Assembly (NCBI RefSeq): GCF_020400825.1
Contig: NZ_JAINVH010000001.1
Location: 248,001 to 312,000 of the forward strand
Length of the DNA: 64,000 nt
Direction of reading: 5' to 3'
From: Streptomyces sp. HPF1205
GTDB taxonomy: Bacteria > Actinomycetota > Actinomycetes > Streptomycetales > Streptomycetaceae
Part shown: piece by piece, positions 45,093 through 54,150 of the stretch
How the letters are laid out: the number at the start of each line of letters is the position of its first letter
Position numbering within the stretch: the first letter of the stretch is position 1
The notes under the pieces: model-generated
Told to the model about the DNA's origin: nothing
What the model saw: only the letters and a program-made list of their open reading frames with translations
Databases searched by the model: none
Translations under genes and position numbers: made by a program

Positions 45093-47669
45093 GTGGCTGG
45101 TACGAACCTGACGCGCGAGGAGGCGCAGGAGCGCGCGCGCCTGCTCACCGTGGACAGCTATGCGGTCGAGCTGGATCTCAGCGGCGCGCAGGACGGCGGC
45201 ACGTACCGGTCGCGCACGACGGTTCGGTTCGAGGCCGCGCGCGAGGGCGCCTCGACCTTCATCGACCTGGTGGCGCCCACCGTGCACGAGGTGGTGCTCA
45301 ACGGTGAGCCGCTGGACCCGGCCGAGGTCTTCGCGGACTCGCGGATCGCCCTGCCGGACCTGCGCGCGGGGGCCAACGAACTGCTGGTGGTCGCGGACTG
45401 CGCCTACACCAACACCGGCGAGGGCCTGCACCGCTTCGTCGACCCCGTGGACAAGCAGGCGTACCTCTACACCCAGTTCGAGGTGCCCGACGCCCGCCGC
45501 GTCTTCGCCAGCTTCGAGCAGCCCGACCTGAAGGCCGTCTTCGCCTTCACGGTGAAGGCCCCGGCCGGCTGGACGGTCGTGTCCAACTCGCCCACGCCCG
45601 AGCCCACCGCCGAGGGCGTGTGGGTGTTCGAGCCCACCCCGCGCATCTCCACGTACGTGACCGCGCTGATCGCGGGCCCGTACACCTCCGTGCACAGCAG
45701 CTGGGAGGACGGCGAGGGCCGCAGCGTGCCGCTGGGCGTCTACTGCCGGCCCTCCCTGGCCGAGCACCTGGACGCCGAGGCGATCTTCGACGTCACCCGG
45801 CAGGGCTTCGACTGGTTCGAGGAGAAGTTCGCCTTCCCCTATCCGTTCGCCAAGTACGACCAGCTCTTCGTCCCGGAGTTCAACGCCGGCGCGATGGAGA
45901 ACGCGGGCGCCGTCACCATCCGCGACCAGTACGTCTTCCGCTCCAAGGTGACCGACGCCGCCTACGAGCTGCGGGCCGAGACGATCCTGCACGAGCTGGC
46001 CCACATGTGGTTCGGCGACCTGGTCACCATGGAATGGTGGAACGACCTGTGGCTGAACGAGTCGTTCGCCACGTACACCTCCATCGCCTGCCAGGCCCAC
46101 GCGCCGGGCTCGAAGTGGCCGCACGCGTGGACCTCCTTCGCCAACTCCATGAAGACCTGGGCCTACCGGCAGGACCAGTTGCCGTCCACCCACCCGATCA
46201 TGGCCGAGATCAAGGACCTCGACGACGTCCTGGTCAACTTCGACGGCATCACCTACGCCAAGGGCGCCTCGGTGCTCAAGCAGCTCGTGGCATACGTGGG
46301 GATGGACGAGTTCTTCGCGGGCGTGCAGGCGTACTTCAAGCGGCACGCCTGGGGCAACACCCGGCTGACCGACCTGCTGGGCGCCCTTGAGGAGACCTCG
46401 GGCCGCGACCTGAAGACGTGGTCCAAGGCCTGGCTGGAGACGGCCGGCATCAACGTCCTGCGCCCCGAGCCGACCGTCGCCCCCGACGGCACCCTCACCT
46501 CGCTCGCCGTGCGCCAGGAGGCCCCCGACCTGCCGGCCGGCGCCAAGGGCCAGGCGGTGCTGCGCCCGCACCGCATCGCGGTGGGCCTGTACGACCTGAG
46601 GGACGGCAAGCTGGCCCGCACGCAGCGGATCGAGCTGGACATCGACGGCGAGCTCACCCAGGTGCCGCTCGACGCGGGTACCCGCCGCCCCGACGTGATC
46701 CTGCTCAACGACGACGACCTGTCCTACGCCAAGGTCCGGCTCGACGAGCAGTCCCTCGCCTTCGTCCGCGACCACCTGGGCGACTTCACCGAGTCGCTGC
46801 CGCGCGCCCTGGTGTGGGCCGCGGCCTGGGACATGACCCGAGACGGCGAGGTGGCCGCCCGCGACTACCTGGAGCTGGTGCTGCACGGCATCGCCAAGGA
46901 GACCGACATCGGCGTCGTGCAGTCCCTGCACCGCCAGGTCAAGCTGGCGCTGGACCTTTACGCGGCGCCGGCCTGGCGGGAGACCGGCCTGGCCCGCTGG
47001 ACCGAGGCGACCCTGGAGCACCTGCGGGCCGCGGCCCCCGGCAGCGACCACCAGCTCGCCTGGGCCCGCGCGTTCGCGACCGTCGCCCGCACCCCCGAGC
47101 AGCTCGACGTCCTGACCGGCCTGCTGGACGGCTCGGTGTCGTACGAGGGGCTGGCCGTGGACACCGACCTGCGCTGGACGCTGCTGAACCGGCTCGCCGC
47201 GACCGGCCGGGCCGGCGAGGAGGAGATCGAGGCCGAGCTGAAGCGCGACCCCACCTCGGCCGGCGAGCAGCACGCGGCGGCGGCCAGGGCGGCCCGGCCC
47301 ACCGCCGAGGCCAAGTCGGCGGTGTGGGCGTCGGTGGTGGAGGACGACAAGTTGCCGAACGCGGTGCAGGACGCGGTGATCGGCGGCTTCACCCAGGCCG
47401 ATCAGGGCGAGCTGCTGGCGCCGTACGCCGAGCGGTACTTCGCCGAGGTCAAGCGGGTCTGGGAGACCCGCAGCCACGAGATGGCCCAGCAGATCGTGGT
47501 CGGCCTGTACCCGACGCTCCAGGTCTCGCAGGCCACCCTCGATGCCACCGACGCCTGGCTGGCAGAGGCCGAGCCCGTGCCGGCGCTGCGCCGCCTGGTC
47601 GTCGAGAGCCGCGCGGGCGTGGAGCGCGCCCTGAAGGCCCAGGAGGTGGACGCGGCGGCGGCGAGCTGA
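45093..47669 (+). CDS. pepN: Aminopeptidase N (M1 family)
   Basis: An 858-residue cytoplasmic M1 metallopeptidase. GAMENAG (about 267-273) is the exopeptidase motif and HELAHMW (from about 300) plus the downstream NESFA Glu form the zinc site HExxH-x18-E. The N-terminal beta domain and the long C-terminal helical domain (through KAQEVDAAAAS) are complete. It removes N-terminal residues during peptide recycling. GTG at 45093 is preferred (MAGTNLTREEAQ, with GGAGAAGGAG upstream); GTG at 45084 is possible. A second M1 gene lies at the right edge of this window, so the genome has at least two copies. Confidence 0.93.
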   Translation: MAGTNLTREEAQERARLLTVDSYAVELDLSGAQDGGTYRSRTTVRFEAAREGASTFIDLVAPTVHEVVLNGEPLDPAEVFADSRIALPDLRAGANELLVVADCAYTNTGEGLHRFVDPVDKQAYLYTQFEVPDARRVFASFEQPDLKAVFAFTVKAPAGWTVVSNSPTPEPTAEGVWVFEPTPRISTYVTALIAGPYTSVHSSWEDGEGRSVPLGVYCRPSLAEHLDAEAIFDVTRQGFDWFEEKFAFPYPFAKYDQLFVPEFNAGAMENAGAVTIRDQYVFRSKVTDAAYELRAETILHELAHMWFGDLVTMEWWNDLWLNESFATYTSIACQAHAPGSKWPHAWTSFANSMKTWAYRQDQLPSTHPIMAEIKDLDDVLVNFDGITYAKGASVLKQLVAYVGMDEFFAGVQAYFKRHAWGNTRLTDLLGALEETSGRDLKTWSKAWLETAGINVLRPEPTVAPDGTLTSLAVRQEAPDLPAGAKGQAVLRPHRIAVGLYDLRDGKLARTQRIELDIDGELTQVPLDAGTRRPDVILLNDDDLSYAKVRLDEQSLAFVRDHLGDFTESLPRALVWAAAWDMTRDGEVAARDYLELVLHGIAKETDIGVVQSLHRQVKLALDLYAAPAWRETGLARWTEATLEHLRAAAPGSDHQLAWARAFATVARTPEQLDVLTGLLDGSVSYEGLAVDTDLRWTLLNRLAATGRAGEEEIEAELKRDPTSAGEQHAAAARAARPTAEAKSAVWASVVEDDKLPNAVQDAVIGGFTQADQGELLAPYAERYFAEVKRVWETRSHEMAQQIVVGLYPTLQVSQATLDATDAWLAEAEPVPALRRLVVESRAGVERALKAQEVDAAAAS

Positions 47670-47715
47670 CCGCGGACGGCGAGCGGCGGGCAGGACGACA
47701 ACAGAAGCCGACACG

Positions 47716-47759
47716 ACGGCAGCAGCACGGCAGCAGCACGACAACAGAACGACAACAGA
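47716..47759. repeat. 11-bp tandem repeats upstream of the aac(2') gene
   Basis: Four units of 11 bases run head to tail: ACGGCAGCAGC twice (47716, 47727) and ACGACAACAGA twice (47738, 47749). A further ACGACAACAGA-like copy begins at 47695. The array fills the short gap between pepN and the acetyltransferase and would be part of its leader. It is A-rich compared with the surrounding DNA. Confidence 0.75.
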
Positions 47760-47775
47760 AGGGGTGCCCCGGCGC

Positions 47776-48333
47776 ATGACCGGCGTCCGGATCGAGTCCG
47801 AGCACACCGCCGGGCTGGGCGTCCAGCGGCTGCGGGCGGTGCGCGAGTTGCTGGACGCGGCGTTCGCCGGGCACCCCGACGGGGACTTCACGGACGCCGA
47901 CTGGGACCACACCGTGGGCGGCATGCACGTCATGGCGTGGGAGGGGGAGCGGCTGATCGGGCACGCCTCGGTGGTGCAGCGCCGGCTGCTGAACGGCGGG
48001 CGGGCGCTGCGCACCGGATACGTGGAGGGTGTCGCGGTGTCCGCCGACCGGCGTGGGCGGGGCCACGGGGCCGCCGTGATGGCCGAGGCGGAGCGGCTGA
48101 TCAGGGGTGCGTACCGGCTCGGGGCGCTCGCCCCGACCGAGGAGGCGGTCGGCTTCTACGCCGCCCGGGGCTGGCGGCCGTGGCCGGGCCCCACTTGTGT
48201 CCTGACCCCCGACCGGGGCGTGCGCCGCACACCGGACGCGGACGGCTGGGTCCACGTGCTGCCCGTCACCGGCACCCCGCTGGACACGGCCGAGCCCCTG
48301 ATCTGCGACTGGCGCGACGGCGAGGTCTGGTGA
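47776..48333 (+). CDS. Aminoglycoside 2'-N-acetyltransferase, AAC(2')-I family
   Basis: A 185-residue GNAT enzyme matching the chromosomal mycobacterial AAC(2')-Ic pattern along its length: DFTDADWDHTVGGMH near 38-52, IGHASVVQRRLL, LRTGYVEGVAVSADRRGRGHG (acetyl-CoA pyrophosphate loop) and the C-terminal LICDWRDGEVW. Family members transfer acetyl to the 2'-amino group of gentamicin, tobramycin and related drugs; some may have housekeeping substrates. The ATG at 47776 is preferred; GTG at 47764 is possible. It follows pepN and is not next to any recognisable aminoglycoside biosynthesis gene, so intrinsic resistance rather than producer self-protection is likely. Confidence 0.9.
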   Translation: MTGVRIESEHTAGLGVQRLRAVRELLDAAFAGHPDGDFTDADWDHTVGGMHVMAWEGERLIGHASVVQRRLLNGGRALRTGYVEGVAVSADRRGRGHGAAVMAEAERLIRGAYRLGALAPTEEAVGFYAARGWRPWPGPTCVLTPDRGVRRTPDADGWVHVLPVTGTPLDTAEPLICDWRDGEVW

Positions 48334-48665
48334 CCCCGGGCGGGCGCAGAGGGTCCGCCGCAGCCCGCAAGCCCGCAGGCGGCCCGCCCGCAGCCCGTGC
48401 AGGGCCCGCCCGCCGCTCGCCGACGTACTGTCAAACATCCTGTGGGCAAAGCCGATCGATCGAGCTCATCACGGGACCCGCTCCGGTGACGTCCCGGCGT
48501 GTTTGAGGGAAACCCGGGGCGAAGCCGGTAAAGGTGAGGCCGACCGGCTCCTGCTCGTTGGCCACGTGTTCACCGGCAACCTCCATCGCCCCGTACCCGA
48601 CTCCCCGGAGAGTTTTGAGGGGTCCACGACAGGACTCGCACCGGCAGCTCTAGGGAGGAACGTCC
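48334..48665. other. Intergenic region upstream of phospholipase C
   Basis: No gene is seen. The first part holds short GCCCGCAG/CCCGC repeats. A single GTTCACCGGCA at 48568-48578 resembles one half of a PHO box (PhoP site), but the second 11-base unit expected right after it is absent. A strong ribosome site, AGGGAGGA, closes the region. Confidence 0.35.
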
Positions 48666-50090
48666 ATGGCCGAGTTGACTCGACGCCGGCTCCTCGGCGC
48701 GGCGGCGGGGGCGATCGGCGGATCGGCGGCGCTCACGCTGCTCCCGCCCAGCCTGCAGCGGGCGGTCGCGGCAGGTCCGCCCCGCAACAGCTCGCTCGCC
48801 GACATCGAGCACGTCGTACTGCTCATGCAGGAGAACCGCTCCTTCGACCACTACTTCGGCACCCTGTCCGGAGTCCGGGGCTTCGGCGACCCCGCCGCGC
48901 TGAAGCTGTCCACCGGCCGTTCGGTCTTCTACCAGCCCGACTCGGTCAACCCCGACGGATACGTGCTGCCCTTCCACCTCGACACCAAGAAGTCCAGCGC
49001 CCAGGCCATCCCCTCCACCAGCCACGCCTGGTCGGTCCAGCACCAGGCGTGGAACAACGGCAGGATGGACAAGTGGCTGCCCGCCCACCGGGCGGCGGAC
49101 GGCGCCAACGGTCCGTACGTCATGGGCTACTACACGCGCGACGACATCCCCTTCCAGTTCGCGCTCGCCGAGAACTTCACCGTGTGCGACAACTACTTCT
49201 GCTCGGTGATGGGCCCGACCTGGCCCAACCGCCTGTACTGGATGACGGGCACCATCGACCCCGGCGGCACCAAGGGCGGCCCGGTGATCAGCAACAGCGC
49301 GCCCAAGCCGTACACCTGGACGACCTACGCCGAGCGCCTGCAGGCGGCCGGAGTGAGCTGGAAGGTGTACCAGCAGACCGACGACTACGGCTGCAACCTG
49401 CTGGAGCAGTTCGCCGCCTTCAAGAACGCCAAGCCCGGCTCCGCGCTCTACGAGCAGGGGGTGCGCCCCCAGCCGGCCGGCACCTTCGAGGACGATGCCC
49501 GTGCCGACCGGCTGCCCACCGTCTCCTGGATCATCCCCACCAGCACCCAGTCCGAGCACCCCGACTACCTCCCGGCGGCCGGCGCGGACTTCGTCGCCCA
49601 GAAGCTGGAGGCCATCGCCGCCAACCCCGACGTGTGGGCCAAGACCGCGTTCATCCTCAACTACGACGAGAACGACGGCCTCTTCGACCACGTCCCGCCG
49701 CCCACCGCGCCGGCCGGCACCGCCGCCGAGTACGTGAACGGCCTGCCCATCGGCGCCGGCTTCCGGGTCCCCGCGATCATCGTCTCGCCCTGGACGGTCG
49801 GCGGCTACGTGGCGAGCGAAGCCTTCGACCACACGTCCCCCCTGCGCTTCCTGGAGCACGTCACCGGCGTGAAGGAGACCAACATCTCCGCCTGGCGGCG
49901 CAGCACCTTCGGTGACCTGACCTCGGTGTTCCGCTTCACCGACACCCAGCCCGCCCCGCGGTTGCCCACCGACACCGCCCAGCAGCTCGCCGAGGCGCAG
50001 CAGGAGGTCGCCACCCTGCCCAAGCCGACCCTGCCCGGCGCCGACCAGTCCCTCCCCGTTCAGGAACCGGGTTCCCGCCCGCACGTGTAG
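48666..50090 (+). CDS. Tat-exported phospholipase C / acid phosphoesterase
   Basis: A 474-residue member of the non-haemolytic phospholipase C/AcpA phosphoesterase family. The N-terminus TRRRLLGAAAGAIGG is a twin-arginine signal with cleavage near AVAA-GPP. The catalytic region begins IEHVVLLMQENRSFDHYFGTL (about 47-67, conserved Glu/Asn/Asp/His), with GPTWPNRLYWMTGT (nucleophile region with Thr), WIIPTSTQSEHPD and NYDENDGLFDHVPPP supplying metal ligands. The two C-terminal domains found in longer Pseudomonas and mycobacterial enzymes are absent. The exported enzyme releases phosphate or diacylglycerol from phospholipids. ATG follows AGGGAGGA. Confidence 0.9.
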   Translation: MAELTRRRLLGAAAGAIGGSAALTLLPPSLQRAVAAGPPRNSSLADIEHVVLLMQENRSFDHYFGTLSGVRGFGDPAALKLSTGRSVFYQPDSVNPDGYVLPFHLDTKKSSAQAIPSTSHAWSVQHQAWNNGRMDKWLPAHRAADGANGPYVMGYYTRDDIPFQFALAENFTVCDNYFCSVMGPTWPNRLYWMTGTIDPGGTKGGPVISNSAPKPYTWTTYAERLQAAGVSWKVYQQTDDYGCNLLEQFAAFKNAKPGSALYEQGVRPQPAGTFEDDARADRLPTVSWIIPTSTQSEHPDYLPAAGADFVAQKLEAIAANPDVWAKTAFILNYDENDGLFDHVPPPTAPAGTAAEYVNGLPIGAGFRVPAIIVSPWTVGGYVASEAFDHTSPLRFLEHVTGVKETNISAWRRSTFGDLTSVFRFTDTQPAPRLPTDTAQQLAEAQQEVATLPKPTLPGADQSLPVQEPGSRPHV

Positions 50091-50097
50091 CCGCCGC

Positions 50098-50138
50098 CCC
50101 GGGCGCCGGCCCGCCCGCACGTGCGGCCGGCGCCCGGG
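50098..50138. terminator. Strong GC-rich hairpin after phospholipase C
   Basis: Arms 50098-50111 and 50125-50138 are perfectly complementary over 14 bases (CCCGGGCGCC...), with a 13-base loop, directly downstream of the stop. A likely intrinsic transcription end without a U-tract. Confidence 0.6.
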
Positions 50139-50215
50139 CGGAAAGCCGTGGGCGGGCGCCCGGGCCGCCGGTAGCATCGGTGCCTTTGGCCGGGCGGCGC
50201 GGGGGAGGCACGGGT

Positions 50216-51559
50216 ATGGCGGCGACGGGACTCGGCAAAGACTTCCGGGTGCTGTGGGCGGCCAACTCGGTCTCCACCCTCGGCGACGGCATGGTCGCCG
50301 CGGCCGCGCCGCTGCTGGTCGCGTCCGTCAGCGGCAACCCGGTGCTCGTCGGGCTCGCGGTCTTCGTCCAGCAGCTGCCGTGGCTGCTGTTCGCGCTGGT
50401 CAGCGGCGTCTTCATCGACCGGCTCGACAAGCGGCGGCTGATCGTGGCGGTGGACGCCGGCCGCGGTGTGCTGACCGCCCTCCTGGCGCTGGCGGTCTGG
50501 TCGGGGCACGCGTCGATCCCGGTGATCTACGTGACGGCGTTCGTCCTCGGCACGGGGGAGACCCTCGCCGAGACCGCGGCCTCGACCCTCGTGCCCGCCG
50601 TCGTGCCGCCCGAGCTGCTGCCGACCGCCAACTCGCGGCTGCACGGCTCGTACTTCGTGCTCAACAAGTTCGCCGGGCGTCCGGCGGGCGCGAGCCTGTT
50701 CGTCCTGGCGGCGGCGGTGCCGTTCGGCCTGGACGCGACCTCGTTCGTCGTCTCTGCCGCCCTGGTGGCGACCATGCACGGGATACGGCGCGAACGCGGG
50801 GCCGTGCCCCCGGCCCCCTCGGCCGAGCGCCCGCCGGACGCACCGGCCCCAGCCCCAGCTCCCGCCCCAGCCTCAGCCCCACCCCCTGTCCCCGCCCCTG
50901 CTCCCGCCCGCTCCTCCGTACGCGCCGACATCGCCGAAGGGCTGCGTTGGCTGTGGGCCGAGCCCGTGATCCGGATGCTCACCGTGGCGCTGTGCCTGAT
51001 GAACCTCACCCTCACCGCGGGCATGTCCATCCTCGTCCTCTACGCCCGCGACCGGCTGGGGACGGGCGAGGTGGGCTACGGGTTCCTGCTGTCCGCCAGC
51101 GCCGTGGGCGGGGTGTTCGGCGCGCTCCTCGCGCCCCGGCTCCAGGCGTGGCTGTCGGCGTCGGTCCTGCTCAGGGCCGGGCTGGTGATCGAGACCCTGA
51201 CGCATGTGGGGCTCGCCTGCGCCACCACCGGCTGGGTGGCGGGGGCCGTGCTCGTCGCGTTCGGCGTCCACTCGTCGGTGTTCGGCGGGGTCGAGACGAC
51301 GTTCCGGCAGCGGCGGGTGCCCGAGGAACTGCGCGGGCGGGTGCAGAGCGCCTTCATGACGTTCGCGCTGGGCGGCAACGTGCTGGGTGCGCTGATCGGC
51401 GGCCCGCTGGTCCGGTGGTACGGGGTGACCGCGCCGTTCTGGTGGTCGGCGGCCGGGATGGCGGTGCTGACGGCCGTGGCGTGGCGCCCGTTCGGCCGCA
51501 ACCTGCGCCCGGGCCAGGGCGGTCGTGCCGCCGGCCGCCCGGCGGTCACGCACTCGTAG
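50216..51559 (+). CDS. MFS transporter (MFS_3/EntS-like exporter)
   Basis: A 447-residue integral membrane protein starting MAATGLGKDFRVLWAANSVSTLGDGM, the usual N-terminus of the drug/siderophore exporter group. Motifs include DRLDKRRLI between helices 2 and 3 and VPEELRGRVQSAF between helices 10 and 11. A Pro/Ala repeat linker (PAPAPAPAPASAPP, about 215-240) replaces the central cytoplasmic loop. GGGGGAGG precedes the ATG. The 3' end overlaps the 3' end of the convergent EamA gene by 14 bases. Substrate unknown. Confidence 0.87.
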   Translation: MAATGLGKDFRVLWAANSVSTLGDGMVAAAAPLLVASVSGNPVLVGLAVFVQQLPWLLFALVSGVFIDRLDKRRLIVAVDAGRGVLTALLALAVWSGHASIPVIYVTAFVLGTGETLAETAASTLVPAVVPPELLPTANSRLHGSYFVLNKFAGRPAGASLFVLAAAVPFGLDATSFVVSAALVATMHGIRRERGAVPPAPSAERPPDAPAPAPAPAPASAPPPVPAPAPARSSVRADIAEGLRWLWAEPVIRMLTVALCLMNLTLTAGMSILVLYARDRLGTGEVGYGFLLSASAVGGVFGALLAPRLQAWLSASVLLRAGLVIETLTHVGLACATTGWVAGAVLVAFGVHSSVFGGVETTFRQRRVPEELRGRVQSAFMTFALGGNVLGALIGGPLVRWYGVTAPFWWSAAGMAVLTAVAWRPFGRNLRPGQGGRAAGRPAVTHS

Positions 51560-52463
51560 AGTGCCGGGTGCGGGGGGTGTCCACGGCCGTACGGGCCCGG
51601 TCGCCCTTGGTCCGCCCGGCCGGCCGCTGGCCCCACAAGGTGGCCGCCAGGGCCAGCGCCATGCCGGCGAGCTGGACCGGGCCCAGGGACTGGTGCAGGG
51701 CGACCCGGCCGATCAGCGTGGCGGACAAGGTGCTGAGGAAGGCCAGGAGGCTGACGGAGGTGGCGGGGAGCCGGGAGATGCCGCGGAACCACAAGGCGTA
51801 GGCCAGGACGGTGTTGACGAGGGCGAGATAGGCGTAGCCGAGGAGATTGCGGGTGTCGAGGGCCGGCGGGAGCCCCTCGGCGAGGAGGGCGACGGGGGCG
51901 ATGAACAGGGCACCGGCGGTGAGCTGCCAGCCGGTGAAGGGCAGCGGTCCCACCCCGGCCGGGCGCCCCCAGCGCTTGGTGAGCACGGTGCCCGCGGCCA
52001 TCGCGGCGGCGCCGCCCAGCCCGGCCGGCACCCCGACCGCGTCGAGCCCGGCGCCCGGCCGCAGGACGACGAGCGCCACTCCGAGCGCCCCGAGGACGGC
52101 GGCGGCCCAGGCCCGCGCTGTGGGCCGCTCGCGCAGCACCGCCGCGGACATCCCGGCCACGAACAGCGGCCCCACCGCCCCGACCACGGCCGCCACCCCG
52201 CCCGGCAGCCGGTACGCGGCCAGGAACAGCAGCGGGAAGAACGCCCCGATGTTCAGCGCCCCCAGCACCGCCGACTTCCACCACCACGCCCCGCGTGGCA
52301 GCGTCCTGGTCGCCGCCACCAGCAGCAGCCCGGCGGGCAGCGCCCGCATCAGCCCGGCGAACAGCGGCCGGTCGGCGGGCAGGAACTGGGTCGTCACGGC
52401 GTACGTCGACCCCCACGCGACCGGCGCCAGCCCGGTCAGTACGACATCGGCGGTTCGGGACAC
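51546..52463 (-). CDS. EamA-family (DMT) transporter
   Basis: A 305-residue protein with ten hydrophobic segments in two EamA halves, starting MSRTADVVLTGLAPVAWGSTYAVTTQFLP and including RALPAGLLLVA and YAYLALVNTVLAYALWFRGI. Members export amino acids or metabolites such as threonine and purines. The C-terminal tail is polar and Arg/Thr-rich. Convergent with the MFS gene, with 14 bases shared at the stops. Its upstream side faces an MFS gene in the same direction 138 bases away. Confidence 0.88.
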   Translation of the reverse strand: MSRTADVVLTGLAPVAWGSTYAVTTQFLPADRPLFAGLMRALPAGLLLVAATRTLPRGAWWWKSAVLGALNIGAFFPLLFLAAYRLPGGVAAVVGAVGPLFVAGMSAAVLRERPTARAWAAAVLGALGVALVVLRPGAGLDAVGVPAGLGGAAAMAAGTVLTKRWGRPAGVGPLPFTGWQLTAGALFIAPVALLAEGLPPALDTRNLLGYAYLALVNTVLAYALWFRGISRLPATSVSLLAFLSTLSATLIGRVALHQSLGPVQLAGMALALAATLWGQRPAGRTKGDRARTAVDTPRTRHSTSA

Positions 52464-52601
52464 GGTCTTTCTCCTCGGGACTCGGGGGCGGCTCGGGGGA
52501 CTCGGGGGCGGCTCGGCGCGGGATCGGCGGAGCTCACTCCGCGCGGGCTCGGTGGGTGCGCCGGGTACGCGGTGGTGTGCTGAGGGCGCGGCGGACGGCG
52601 G

Positions 52602-54035
52602 TCACGCGGCCTGGGCCGCCCGCGGGCGCCGCCGCTCGCCGCCGCCCGAGGCCACGGTGGCCGGCACCGTCAGCAGGACCGCCTCCCGCGGCAGGCGGCG
52701 TTCCAGGCGCAGGAGAAGGGCGGCCGCCGACAGGCCCGTGGCGGTCAGCAGGAGCCACGGCAGGCGGGCGTCGGCCGCGACCAGGGCGGTGAACAGGGAA
52801 GGGGCCAGTGTGCTGGCGAACGACCAGGAGAGCTGGTAGGCGGCCATGTAGCGGCCCCGCAGGGCGTCGGGCGCGGCGGCCATCGCCAGTGTGCCGGCGG
52901 CCGGGTTGTGGACGAGTTCGGCGACCGTGTAGAGGGTGACCAGGGCCAGCAGCGCGCCCACCACGATCCATCCGGTGTGCGGGCGCACCGTCCCGAGCAC
53001 CGCGAGCCCCGCGAAGGAGGCCGCGAACAGCGCCGAGCCCAGGGCCGCCGACCGCGTCCTGCGCGCCCCCGTACGCCGTACCGCTCCCGCGACGGCCACC
53101 CCGCCGATCCCGCACAGCACCGTGTTCACCGTGAAGGCCGCCCCGGTCAGCGCCTGCGGCGCGCCCAGCGTGCTCCCGATGAACAGCGGGAAGAGCACCG
53201 CCAGCGCCGAATATCCCAGTGCGACGAGGAAGTTGACGGCGGTGAGCCCGAGGAAGGGCCGGTCCGCCAGCACCAGCCGGTAGCCCGAGGCCCGCCGGAC
53301 CCCCGCCGCTGCGGATCCGCCACCAGTCGCGGGTCCGGCCGGTCCGCCAACGGTTGCCGGCCCGTCACCGGTTGCCGGTCCGGCCGATGCGGCTGATACG
53401 GCCGGTCCGGCGGCCTCGCGCCCGGCCGCGGCCGGTACCGGTACCCGTCGCGTCAGCAGGGCGGCCAGGCCGAAGGAGGCCGCGTTCAGCCAGGCGGCGA
53501 GCGCGAAGCCGTGGTCCCCGGCGAGGGTGACGATCAGGGAGGCGAGCAGGGCGCCGGCACCGAGGCCGCCGTTGCGCAGCGCGCGGGAGGCGGCCTGCAG
53601 GCGGTCGCGGTCGGCGCCCCGGGCGATCTCGCCGAGGAAGGACTGCTGGACCGCGGGGAAGGCCCGGTCGCCGAAGGCGGTGCCCAGGGCGACGGCGGCG
53701 AAGGCCGGCAGCGAGGCCGCGAACGGATAGAGCGCGAAGCCGCCGCCGCGCACCCCGTAGAGCAGCAGTTGCACGCGGCGGGCCCCGTACCGGTCCACCG
53801 CCGCCCCCGCGAGCGGGAGCGCGGCCATCCCGGCCAGCCCCACGGCGGTCATGACCGCGCCGACCACGGCGAACGACAACCCGGTGATGTGGTGGAAGAA
53901 CACCAGGCTGAACGGGATGTACATGCCCGAGCCGACCGAGTCCACCCCCATCGCGGCGAGCATGGCCCGCTCCCCGGGTATCCGCGCGACGCGGCCGCGC
54001 GCGCCCTTCCCCGTTCCGGACGTCGTACCAGCCAT
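52602..54035 (-). CDS. MFS transporter divergent from a MarR regulator
   Basis: A 477-residue protein of 12 membrane segments. DRYGARRVQLLLYG is the MFS loop 2-3 motif. A Gly/Ala/Pro repeat linker at the centre (about 225-265, PATGDGPATVGGPAGPATGG) separates the halves, and the C-terminal half contains ADRPFLGLTAVNFL and HNPAAGTLAMAAAPDALRGRYMAAYQ. Drug or metabolite export is likely but the ligand is unknown. It is transcribed away from the marR gene, with shared operator repeats between them, so it is probably repressed by that regulator. Confidence 0.88.
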   Translation of the reverse strand: MAGTTSGTGKGARGRVARIPGERAMLAAMGVDSVGSGMYIPFSLVFFHHITGLSFAVVGAVMTAVGLAGMAALPLAGAAVDRYGARRVQLLLYGVRGGGFALYPFAASLPAFAAVALGTAFGDRAFPAVQQSFLGEIARGADRDRLQAASRALRNGGLGAGALLASLIVTLAGDHGFALAAWLNAASFGLAALLTRRVPVPAAAGREAAGPAVSAASAGPATGDGPATVGGPAGPATGGGSAAAGVRRASGYRLVLADRPFLGLTAVNFLVALGYSALAVLFPLFIGSTLGAPQALTGAAFTVNTVLCGIGGVAVAGAVRRTGARRTRSAALGSALFAASFAGLAVLGTVRPHTGWIVVGALLALVTLYTVAELVHNPAAGTLAMAAAPDALRGRYMAAYQLSWSFASTLAPSLFTALVAADARLPWLLLTATGLSAAALLLRLERRLPREAVLLTVPATVASGGGERRRPRAAQAA

Positions 54036-54080
54036 CGAGAGCCCCCGATCACAGAGTTCCTGTAGGTCGATGCAAAGTAG

Positions 54081-54108
54081 CTTAGCTCCAAGCAACTTAG
54101 TGTCAAGC
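54081..54108. promoter_or_regulatory. Tandem palindromic operators between MFS and marR genes
   Basis: CTTAGCTCCAAGC (54081-54093) and CTTAGTGTCAAGC (54096-54108) are two copies offset by 15 bases; each is an imperfect palindrome of form GCTTrG...AAGC. They lie between divergent genes, close to the MFS ribosome site and ahead of the marR start, in a locally AT-richer segment. A GATAAT box follows at 54139-54144. This layout is typical for autoregulated MarR dimers. Confidence 0.65.
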
Positions 54109-54150
54109 GACTATCTCGCCGTCAAGCCTGCTGGGCCGATAATGGGCTCC

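Noticed and set aside
44964-48014. 1,016-codon frame opposite pepN
   Set aside because: Leu/Val/Gly/Arg-rich shadow; pepN has the zinc-peptidase motifs on the + strand.
48568-48578. PHO box upstream of the phospholipase
   Set aside because: Only one 11-base unit fits; PhoP sites need at least two adjacent units.
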